Shown here piece by piece: positions 6,390-12,067 of a stretch of DNA of 12,067 bases (its first letter is position 1; every line of letters begins with the position of its first letter). A program made the translations under genes and the position numbers. The DNA is from FEN-727 sp036508635. GTDB lineage: Bacteria > Actinomycetota > Geothermincolia > Fen-727 > Anoxymicrobiaceae. A model generated the notes under the pieces. That model saw nothing but the letters and a program-made list of their open reading frames with translations. It made no database searches and was not told where the DNA came from. The DNA lies in NCBI GenBank assembly GCA_036508635.1, contig DATCGY010000011.1:1-12067 (forward strand). The letters run 5' to 3'.

Positions 6390-7004
6390 TTACTCGCCGC
6401 CGAGCTCGCGCCCGGCGAGGAAAGCCTGTTTGTTGGCTTCAAGCGCTTTCTTTGGGACCAGCTTGTCGATCACGGCCAGCCATTCGTCCTCGGGCACCGG
6501 GAGCAGCGGACTCAATATGCCCAGCAGCACCGTGTTCGCCGCACGGGCGTCTCCGCATTCGGCGGCAATTCCCGCGGCGTCCACTATGATGCTGTCGGGC
6601 GCGAGTTCGGTGATCCGCTCTTCGGCGTTGGCAGGGTATTCTACCGCACCCTGCAGGACGGGAAGCGGGTCGATTCTCGTCCGTGAGCCGATCACCTTGC
6701 CGCCCGGTGCAAGATATTCGAGATTCCTGAGCGTCTCGAGCAGCTCTGTCGCAACCAGCGCCTCGGCTTCACCGAGCGGAACGAGCGGGCTTGCCACCGA
6801 CTCACCGAAGCGCACCATGCTGATGACGCTTCCGCCACGTTGAGCCATGCCATGGACCTCGCTCGTCTTTACGTCGTAGCCGTGTGCGACGAGGGCGTTC
6901 GCCAGAAGGTTCGCGCCCGTTATTGTGCCCTGCCCACCGACGCCGGCCAGCACCACGGATCGCGTAGCCCCACTATGCATATTCCTATCTGCGTCTGCCG
7001 ACAC
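6390..7004 (-). CDS. iorB: Indolepyruvate:ferredoxin oxidoreductase, beta subunit
   Basis: This 204-residue subunit belongs to the gamma-type domain of 2-oxoacid:ferredoxin oxidoreductases and pairs with IorA in oxidative decarboxylation of indolepyruvate and other aryl-2-oxo acids. It begins with the conserved VVLAGVGGQGT segment (GVGGQG at 21-26), followed by SEVHGMAQRGGSV, a family signature. The rest is the usual alpha/beta domain, with no Cys clusters. The start is uncertain. GTG 7004 has AGGAAGG 9 nt upstream and is preferred. ATG 6980 is eight codons further in but its AGGA is only 2 nt away. The ORF can be extended to 7085, which would overlap iorA. The gene lies 26 nt after the iorA stop, so the two are surely co-transcribed. 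paaK follows after 91 nt. Confidence 0.9.
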   Translation of the reverse strand: MSADADRNMHSGATRSVVLAGVGGQGTITGANLLANALVAHGYDVKTSEVHGMAQRGGSVISMVRFGESVASPLVPLGEAEALVATELLETLRNLEYLAPGGKVIGSRTRIDPLPVLQGAVEYPANAEERITELAPDSIIVDAAGIAAECGDARAANTVLLGILSPLLPVPEDEWLAVIDKLVPKKALEANKQAFLAGRELGGE

Positions 7005-7013
7005 TTGATATCG

Positions 7014-7020
7014 CCTTCCT
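7014..7020 (-). promoter_or_regulatory. Ribosome binding site that supports the GTG start of iorB
   Basis: AGGAAGG on the - strand lies in the iorA-iorB gap, 9 nt before GTG 7004-7002. The rival ATG at 6980 has only AGGA with a 2-nt spacer, too close for normal initiation. This is the reason for the longer iorB start. Confidence 0.55.
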
Positions 7021-7030
7021 ATCAGCTTTC

Positions 7031-8809
7031 TCAACGGCTCTTCATGATGGCTTCCCGCTTGCATACCTGCGCGCAGACAGAGCATCCAGTGCAGGTGTCG
7101 GCCAGTATCTTTATTTCATCGCCGCGCTTCACCAGAGCCGGACAGGCAATCCTCATGCAGAGCCCGCACTCATTGCACTCCTCACCGATAACCTCATACG
7201 GGATCCTCTCGAGAGTCTTGTCCCTGAGCACGCACGCGCGCCTCGAGATCACGACCGAGGGGGCATCCCTCTTCATCTCTTCCCGGAGCACCGCCTGGCA
7301 TTCTTCGAGGTCGTACGGGTCAACGACCCTGACGTTCTCGATGCCGAGCGAGCGTGCCAGCATCTCGATGTCGACCGTGATGGTAGGTTCTTTCTGCAGC
7401 GTCATGCCAGTGCCCGGGTGGTCCTGGAAGCCGGTCATCGCGGTCGTCCTGTTGTCGAGAATCACGACCGTGAACCTGCCCCTGTTGTACGCCATTTCCA
7501 TGAGTCCCGTGACCCCGGAGTGGAAGAACGTAGAGTCTCCCAGCACCGATACGACCCGGTGGCTCGAAAAGCCCTCTTCCTCGGACTCGCCCGATGCAAT
7601 CTCAAGGGCTTTCTCGATGCCATGTCCCATCGTGATGCTCGCCCCCATGCAGACCTGACAGTCGTGCGCGGAGAGCGGCGGGAGAACGCTTAGCGTATAG
7701 CATCCGATGTCGCCGGCTATTATGGCTTTCTGCCTGGCAAGCGAGTACATGATGCCCCTGTGGGGGCAGCCCGCGCACAGGATCGGCGGGCGCGCCGGCA
7801 GGCCCTCGACGTGCGCCCTGTGTCCCCTGGAGGGGTTGCCCTTCGCAAGCTCCGGAAAAGCGTCCCGGACATTGTCTACGTTGAGCTCGCCGGTCCTCGG
7901 CATGGACTCCTTTCCCCGCGGCCAGAGCCCAAGGGCTGCGACGGACTCCTCGAGGTACGGCTCGAGCTCTTCCACCACGTAGACCTGCTTGAACTGCTCG
8001 CAGAACTCGCTTATGAGCTTGCGAGGCAGCGGGTTGGTCATCGCGAGCTTCAGGATGCTGACCCCGGGAAACGCTTCCTTAGCGTACTGGTAGGCGACGC
8101 CGCTCGTCACGACAACCGCCTCGCCCACGCCCATCTCGCGGCGCTGGTACGGGAACTCGTTTGCAAACTCCTCCATCTCCGCCAGTCGGTCGACCATCAC
8201 CGGGTGACGCAGTCGCGCGTGTCCGGGAATCATCACGCGCTTCACCTCGTTTTTTTCGTACGGGACAGGCGCATGCGTCGCCGGTTCGCGCGCCTCCACG
8301 AGTCCTCGGGAGTGGCACACCCTGGTGGTCATGCGGAACATCACTATGGTGTCGAAACGCTCACTTATCTCGTAAGCTTCCCGGATGAGGTCGTACGCCT
8401 CCTGGCTGCCAGCGGGCTCCAGCATCGGCACCTTGGCGGCTTTGGCGTAGTACCTGTTGTCCTGCTCGTTCTGGCTCGAATGCATCTCCGGATCATCCGC
8501 GCATACCAGCACCAGACCCCCGGATACCCCGATATACGGGGCGGTAAACCATGGGTCAGCCGCCACGTTCAGCCCTACGTGCTTCATCGCCGCGAGAGAC
8601 CTCACGCCGCCGAGGCACGCCCCAATCGCGGCCTCGAGCGCCACTTTTTCGTTCGGCGCCCACTCGGCGTAGACCCCGTCAAGCTTCGAGAACGATTCGA
8701 GTATCTCCGTCGAAGGAGTCCCTGGATACGCCGAGGCGAACGCGACCCCGGCGTGGTAGGCGCCGAGCGCAACCGCCTCGTTCCCGGTCATCAATCTCTT
8801 TTCTGCCAT
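7031..8809 (-). CDS. iorA: Indolepyruvate:ferredoxin oxidoreductase, alpha subunit
   Basis: This 592-residue TPP- and iron-sulfur-dependent catalytic subunit converts aryl-2-oxo acid, CoA and oxidised ferredoxin to aryl-acetyl-CoA, CO2 and reduced ferredoxin in the cytosol. The N-terminal pyrimidine-binding domain shows LMTGNEAVALGAYHAG and YPGTPSTE (28-35). CAGCPHRG is at 345-352. The TPP domain has GDIGCYTLS (366-374), GDSTFFHSG (424-432) and DNRTTAMTG (452-460). The C-terminus holds two [4Fe-4S] sites: Cys545, 548, 551 and 556 (C-x2-C-x2-C-x4-C-P, the IorA form), and Cys573, 576, 579 and 583. All expected cysteines are present and the length is typical. ATG 8809 is chosen because GGAGG lies 4 nt upstream; an in-frame extension to 8854 is unlike the family. 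It heads the six-gene - strand run. The ferredoxin partner is not in view. Confidence 0.95.
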   Translation of the reverse strand: MAEKRLMTGNEAVALGAYHAGVAFASAYPGTPSTEILESFSKLDGVYAEWAPNEKVALEAAIGACLGGVRSLAAMKHVGLNVAADPWFTAPYIGVSGGLVLVCADDPEMHSSQNEQDNRYYAKAAKVPMLEPAGSQEAYDLIREAYEISERFDTIVMFRMTTRVCHSRGLVEAREPATHAPVPYEKNEVKRVMIPGHARLRHPVMVDRLAEMEEFANEFPYQRREMGVGEAVVVTSGVAYQYAKEAFPGVSILKLAMTNPLPRKLISEFCEQFKQVYVVEELEPYLEESVAALGLWPRGKESMPRTGELNVDNVRDAFPELAKGNPSRGHRAHVEGLPARPPILCAGCPHRGIMYSLARQKAIIAGDIGCYTLSVLPPLSAHDCQVCMGASITMGHGIEKALEIASGESEEEGFSSHRVVSVLGDSTFFHSGVTGLMEMAYNRGRFTVVILDNRTTAMTGFQDHPGTGMTLQKEPTITVDIEMLARSLGIENVRVVDPYDLEECQAVLREEMKRDAPSVVISRRACVLRDKTLERIPYEVIGEECNECGLCMRIACPALVKRGDEIKILADTCTGCSVCAQVCKREAIMKSR

Positions 8810-8835
8810 ACATCCTCCGAAACACAAACAAAGAC

Positions 8836-8884
8836 CCGTTGGCGGGCCTAACAAATATTAGCCCAACGGTTCACGGGCAGGCAA
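8836..8884 (-). promoter_or_regulatory. Candidate iorA operon promoter with an overlapping dyad operator
   Basis: On the - strand TTGCCT (8884-8879) and TAATAT (8860-8855) are separated by 18 bp, giving a usable -35/-10 pair. The start would be near 8848 and the leader ~39 nt, ending in the GGAGG of iorA. A perfect 7-bp inverted repeat, CCGTTGG (8836-8842) and CCAACGG (8863-8869), brackets the -10 and start point, where a repressor would block polymerase. A second, imperfect inner pairing, GGGC(C)TAA with TTAGCCC, could fold instead. The promoter is inferred from consensus only. Confidence 0.45.
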
Positions 8885-8943
8885 ACAGGGCCACATCGCC
8901 TCGGCCGGCGCGCTGTCCCTGCCTGCCGACGCGTAGTGCGCAG

Positions 8944-8975
8944 GCCCGCAATGGTATAGCCCGCAATGGTATAAT
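8944..8975 (+). promoter_or_regulatory. Tandemly duplicated extended -10 promoter of the ECF sigma gene
   Basis: A 15-bp unit, GCCCGCAATGGTATA, occurs twice without spacing (8944-8958 and 8959-8973). The second copy runs into AT to complete TGGTATAAT, a perfect extended -10 (TATAAT 8970-8975). The first copy gives TGGTATAGC, a weaker version. TATAAT ends 7 bases before the ATG at 8983, so transcription would begin at or within a base or two of the start codon. I see no clear -35. Confidence 0.65.
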
Positions 8976-8982
8976 CGCTGCC

Positions 8983-9582
8983 ATGAGCAACCCCGACGAA
9001 GAGGGCCTCCGGGCGGAGGAACAACTGCTGAGCCGCGCCCAGGCCGGCGACCAGGACGCCCTCGAGACCATATTCAACAAGTACCGGAACCAGGTTTTCT
9101 CACTGGCTTACAGGATGACCGGCAACGCCGCCGACGCGGAAGACCTCACTCAGGAGGTCTTTCTCCAGGTGATGCGCAAGATCGGTTCGTTCCAGGGACG
9201 CTCATCTTTCTCCACATGGCTGTACAGGGTCACGGTCAACCGGGCGCGCGATTACATGCGCACAAAGAAGCGCAGCCCGGAGCTCCTGAGCCAGGACGGC
9301 GACGGTGCCGAACCACACGAGATGCTCTACGCCACTTCCAACAGCCCTCAGCCGGAGAGCAGCGCCATCGCTTCTGAAGCGCAGAGGCTCGTCCAGCAGG
9401 CCTTGATGGACCTGCCCATGAACCTGAGAGCCCCCCTGGTGCTCCACGAGCTGGAGGGACTCGAATACCGCGTAGTCGCGAGCATGTTGCGACTCCCGGT
9501 AGGCACGGTCAAGTCCAGGATTTTCAGAGGCAGGGTAAAACTCGCTGAAATTCTTGAAACACACAAGGAACAATGGAGGTAG
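8983..9582 (+). CDS. ECF-type RNA polymerase sigma factor
   Basis: This 199-residue sigma-70 family protein lacks regions 1 and 3, as in the ECF (RpoE-like) group. Region 2 spans about residues 28-97 and includes AYRMTGNAADAEDLTQEVF and the -10-recognition helix around FSTWLYRVTVNRARD. Region 4 spans about 136-190 and includes the helix-turn-helix LEYRVVASMLRLPVGTVKSR. An acidic, Ser/Pro-rich linker joins them. ATG 8983 is chosen because homology begins soon after it and a TATAAT lies just upstream. The frame is open back to 8551, but that part would run through the promoter and opposite iorA. There is no ribosome site before 8983, so the mRNA is probably leaderless. The anti-sigma gene follows after 34 nt, which predicts control by sequestration. 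It is divergent from iorA and shares the 173-bp control region. Confidence 0.93.
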   Translation: MSNPDEEGLRAEEQLLSRAQAGDQDALETIFNKYRNQVFSLAYRMTGNAADAEDLTQEVFLQVMRKIGSFQGRSSFSTWLYRVTVNRARDYMRTKKRSPELLSQDGDGAEPHEMLYATSNSPQPESSAIASEAQRLVQQALMDLPMNLRAPLVLHELEGLEYRVVASMLRLPVGTVKSRIFRGRVKLAEILETHKEQWR

Positions 9583-9616
9583 GCGGCCCGTCTAACCGGT
9601 TGTTGGAGGTAAGGGA

Positions 9617-10513
9617 ATGGATTGCCGCCGGGCAAAAAAAACACTAGTCGAATACGCGGATGGCGGCCTTTCGCGGGCACGTCGGGATGAGATAGGGCTT
9701 CACCTGGAGTCGTGCGAGGATTGCCGCGCGCTGCTCGGCATGCTGGAGGTTTCCAGGGAGGCGCTGGATAAGCTCGAACGGGTGTCCATGCCAGATGACG
9801 CTTCCCGGCGAACGCTATCAACACTGAAGTCGCAGAGCGCTTCGGCGTCGGCAGGCGGCTTCTTTCGTTCCCCCCGAGTGATAACGGCGGCCGGCATCGC
9901 AACCGCGGTCCTCGTGGGCCTCGCGATAGTGGTCGGCCTGTTCACCGGTGGCAAGGCTCCAAACCCGAAGGTCTCGCAGAACGGCAGCACTACCACGCCT
10001 GTGTCTTCCTCTGGTGGCGCCGAGGGGCTCACCAAGACCAGCGTGGCCGATCAGACCCCCACGCCCCCGGTTGGTTCACTCGTCATGCCCGTCGCGCGCG
10101 CTACGTCCAACAACTACGACAACGGCTCGATGAAGACGATGGCGGAAGGCCTCGATATCAAGAAGCAGTTCGCCCAGCGGTACACCCTCTCCGACGCTGT
10201 CAGCCTCCGCATCCTTTTCCGCCAGAAGCTTGCCGACCTGTTCGTGGAGCTCGGCGGCGACGGCCCCACACTCGAAGCAATGATCTCCTACATACAGGTA
10301 TCTGAGCCCGTATTGCTACCGTGCTATGCGGAGAAAGCTCTCTTCGGCGGGCAGAATGTCATTATCGTCGGGCTCTCCGGCCCGCCCCGCGGGGGCAATT
10401 CAAAGATGCTTTCCCGCACCGAGTTCTGGGTGATGAGCCCGGACAAGTTCGTGGCGAATCCCGACTCGTGTATCGTGTGGTGGGGTCAAAGCCTTCAGAA
10501 CAACAGTAAGTAA
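9617..10513 (+). CDS. Zinc-finger membrane anti-sigma factor with extracytoplasmic domain
   Basis: This 298-residue protein is the probable cognate regulator of the sigma factor just upstream. The N-terminal cytoplasmic part carries the zinc-finger anti-sigma motif H29-x3-C33-x2-C36, with Cys3 as a possible extra ligand. A hydrophobic helix at about 88-109 crosses the membrane. The ~185-residue outer part begins with a Ser/Thr/Pro-rich linker (about 113-155). It ends in a folded domain I do not recognise, with hydrophobic strands near residues 222-235 and 246-254, a VWW near 288 and just two cysteines (236 and 285) that could form a disulfide. GGAGGT lies 6 nt before ATG 9617, giving a strong start, unlike the sigma gene. 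Expected role: hold the sigma factor at the membrane until an envelope signal releases it, perhaps by proteolysis. The signal is unknown. Confidence 0.88.
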   Translation: MDCRRAKKTLVEYADGGLSRARRDEIGLHLESCEDCRALLGMLEVSREALDKLERVSMPDDASRRTLSTLKSQSASASAGGFFRSPRVITAAGIATAVLVGLAIVVGLFTGGKAPNPKVSQNGSTTTPVSSSGGAEGLTKTSVADQTPTPPVGSLVMPVARATSNNYDNGSMKTMAEGLDIKKQFAQRYTLSDAVSLRILFRQKLADLFVELGGDGPTLEAMISYIQVSEPVLLPCYAEKALFGGQNVIIVGLSGPPRGGNSKMLSRTEFWVMSPDKFVANPDSCIVWWGQSLQNNSK

Positions 10514-10532
10514 GTCGGCTTCGTCAGCCGGT
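10514..10532. terminator. Weak hairpin between convergent anti-sigma and pyrophosphatase genes
   Basis: CGGCT (10516-10520), TCGTC, AGCCG (10526-10530) forms a 5-bp hairpin, with G-T pairs possible outside it. It fills the 18-bp gap between the two convergent stops. There is no T-run on either strand, so terminator function is a guess based mainly on location. Confidence 0.3.
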
Positions 10533-12067
10533 CAGGAATCGGTGCGGTCGCTGCCCTTCAACGCGTAAGAATCCCCTTCTATGTGATAGACGCTCTCAGT
10601 TGACCACGAGAAAGGCGTATCGGGACTCAGCCAGCCGATCTCGGGCTCCTCGACAGGCGTGCTTCCCACCGAGGCTCTCTTCTTCTCCTCCATCCACTCG
10701 GCCACCGCACCTACCTGCTGGAACTCCTTCTCGCCGGTCCGCAGCGAGTACCATATCGAGACGCCCACAGCGGCAGTGAGCCCCACGACGACCGCCACGA
10801 GCCCGGCGCTGAAAGCCGTATACCTGATGAGGATTGGAGCTGACAGCAGGGCGACCAGGTTGATGACCTTGATCATCGGGTTCAACGCGGGACCGGCGGT
10901 GTCTTTCAGCGGGTCGCCCACGGTGTCCCCGACGACGGCGGTCTTATGCGACTCGGAGCCCTTGCCACCGTAAAGTCCATCCTCCACGAGCTTCTTGGCG
11001 TTGTCCCACGCTCCGCCGGAGTTGGACATGAAGACCGCGAGCAACTGGCTCGAGACGATAGCACCCGCAAGGAATCCCCCAAGCCCCTCCACGCCCAGCA
11101 CCAGGCCTACGATGATCGGCGTCAGCAGGGCAAGCAATCCGAGCCCCACGAGCTCTTTCTGTGCCGCGGACGTGCATATCGCGATGACCTTCCTGTAGTC
11201 GGGGTCAACCTTTCCGTCCATCAAACCGAGTATCTTGAACTGCCGCCGCACCTCATTGACGATGAGCGAGGCCGCGCGCGAGACCGAGTTCAGCGTCAAA
11301 GCGCTGAAGAGCCACGGGATGGCCCCTCCGATAAGCAGGCCGATGAAGACCTTCGGCGTGGACACCCTTATGCCCGTCGAAAGCAGCCTGGAGGAGGTGG
11401 GAACGTGCATTCGGACCTGCGCCAGTGAGACGTCCGTCAGGAATGAGCCGAACAGCGCCACCGCCGCGATGACCGCGGACCCTATCGCAACGCCCTTGGT
11501 GATCGCCTTCGTGGTGTTGCCCACGGCGTCGAGGTCCGCGAGTATCTGCCGGGACTTTCCCTCCATACCCGCCATCTCGGCGATCCCGTTCGCGTTGTCG
11601 GCGATGGGCCCGAACGAGTCCATGGCGACGTTGTTGCCCGTCAGGGTCAGCATGCCTATGCCGGTCATCGCCACCCCGTAGAGGACGTACGTGACGGGCT
11701 GGCCATGGTAGATGATCACCGCGGACAGTATTGTGGCCGCTATCACGAGTATGGACCACACCGTGGACTCGAACCCGACGAAGAGTCCCTGGAGCAGCAG
11801 GGTCGCCGTACCTGTTGTAGAGGAGCGAGCTATCTCCCTTACCGGCTTGTGGTTCGGATCGGTGAAATGCCTTGTCAGCTCGTCGATCGTTATCGCGAGC
11901 AGGATGCCAACCGCGACGGAGAAGAACGCCCTCCACTCGTGCATGTAGAAGTGCGCGAGCAGCGCGAAAGCGACGATGCAGATGGCCGCCGAAGTGTAGA
12001 AGCCCTTGTTGATCGATTTCATCGCGGCGTTCCCGGCCTGGTCACCGGATCTACCCCGCACGAGGTA
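10532..12067 (-). CDS. hppA: Membrane-bound H+-translocating pyrophosphatase, C-terminal two thirds
   Basis: This integral membrane ion pump hydrolyses pyrophosphate and moves protons across the membrane. The frame is open at the right edge (first visible codon TAC at 12067-12065), so the N-terminus is missing. GTG 12061 is internal. About 511 residues remain of a family usually near 700-800. Visible signatures are GDQAGNAAMKSINKGFY at the start, DNANGIAEMAG, GNTTKAITKG (11521-11492), SNSGGAWDNAKK and GDTVGDPLKDTAGPALNPMIK, which carry the pyrophosphate- and Mg-binding Asp/Lys residues, plus many hydrophobic helices. Lys and Thr in GNTTKAITKG, where K+-dependent enzymes have Ala and Gly, mark the K+-independent H+-pumping class. 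After the last helix is an unusual hydrophilic tail of ~69 residues rich in Glu, Ser and Trp. The gene is convergent with the anti-sigma gene. Confidence 0.96.
   Translation of the reverse strand, partial: YLVRGRSGDQAGNAAMKSINKGFYTSAAICIVAFALLAHFYMHEWRAFFSVAVGILLAITIDELTRHFTDPNHKPVREIARSSTTGTATLLLQGLFVGFESTVWSILVIAATILSAVIIYHGQPVTYVLYGVAMTGIGMLTLTGNNVAMDSFGPIADNANGIAEMAGMEGKSRQILADLDAVGNTTKAITKGVAIGSAVIAAVALFGSFLTDVSLAQVRMHVPTSSRLLSTGIRVSTPKVFIGLLIGGAIPWLFSALTLNSVSRAASLIVNEVRRQFKILGLMDGKVDPDYRKVIAICTSAAQKELVGLGLLALLTPIIVGLVLGVEGLGGFLAGAIVSSQLLAVFMSNSGGAWDNAKKLVEDGLYGGKGSESHKTAVVGDTVGDPLKDTAGPALNPMIKVINLVALLSAPILIRYTAFSAGLVAVVVGLTAAVGVSIWYSLRTGEKEFQQVGAVAEWMEEKKRASVGSTPVEEPEIGWLSPDTPFSWSTESVYHIEGDSYALKGSDRTDS

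Noticed and set aside
7760..8851. 363-codon open frame on the + strand opposite iorA
   Set aside because: It is the mirror of a highly conserved iorA coding region in GC-rich DNA and shows no recognisable protein features.
8551..8982. Longer in-frame N-terminus for the sigma factor
   Set aside because: The extension is Arg/Pro/Ser-rich, runs antisense to iorA and through the promoter, and is unlike ECF sigma factors.
9574..9613. Direct repeat TGGAGGTA at the sigma stop and before the anti-sigma start
   Set aside because: The second copy is the ribosome site and the first codes for the last residues and stop; short enough to be chance.

Overview
The window looks like chromosomal DNA from a GC-rich, probably anaerobic, deep-branching actinobacterium. 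This is an inference from gene content: ferredoxin-linked indolepyruvate oxidoreductase, a K+-independent-type membrane pyrophosphatase, a GpgS-type glucosyl-3-phosphoglycerate synthase, and a surface protein with ~104-residue repeats of a kind I associate with uncultured actinobacterial lineages. I see no rRNA, tRNA, CRISPR array, insertion sequence or phage gene.

Layout. (1) 1-584, + strand: the C-terminal end of a secreted or surface repeat protein, closed by a clear intrinsic terminator (611-643). (2) 585-794: an AT-richer gene-free gap with short direct repeats. (3) 795-1163, - strand: a small single-pass membrane protein of unknown function. (4) 1164-1421: a divergent promoter region. 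(5) 1422-2408, + strand: an ADP-ribosylglycohydrolase. (6) 2413-8809, - strand: a six-gene run read iorA, iorB, paaK, gpgS, a four-helix membrane protein, and a HAD phosphatase of the mannosyl/glucosyl-3-phosphoglycerate phosphatase type. (7) 8810-8982: a divergent control region. It holds a candidate promoter with an overlapping dyad for the ior operon and a tandemly duplicated extended -10 promoter for the sigma gene. (8) 8983-10513, + strand: an ECF sigma factor and its zinc-finger membrane anti-sigma factor. (9) 10532-12067, - strand: the C-terminal two thirds of a membrane pyrophosphatase, cut by the right edge.

How the genes may work together. IorAB would oxidatively decarboxylate aryl-2-oxo acids from aromatic amino acids to aryl-acetyl-CoA, reducing ferredoxin. 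The PaaK-type ligase interconverts aryl-acetates and their CoA esters and commonly sits beside IorAB. The downstream gpgS, membrane protein and HAD genes form a probable glucosylglycerate module: GpgS makes glucosyl-3-phosphoglycerate and the phosphatase removes the phosphate. The sigma/anti-sigma pair is a self-contained envelope-signal switch. No regulon can be assigned from this window.

The window is mostly recognisable metabolism and regulation. I found no clearly new defence or mobile system. The most unusual items are the duplicated promoter with an apparently leaderless sigma gene, the uncharacterised membrane protein between the two glucosylglycerate genes, and the unrecognised extracytoplasmic domain of the anti-sigma factor.
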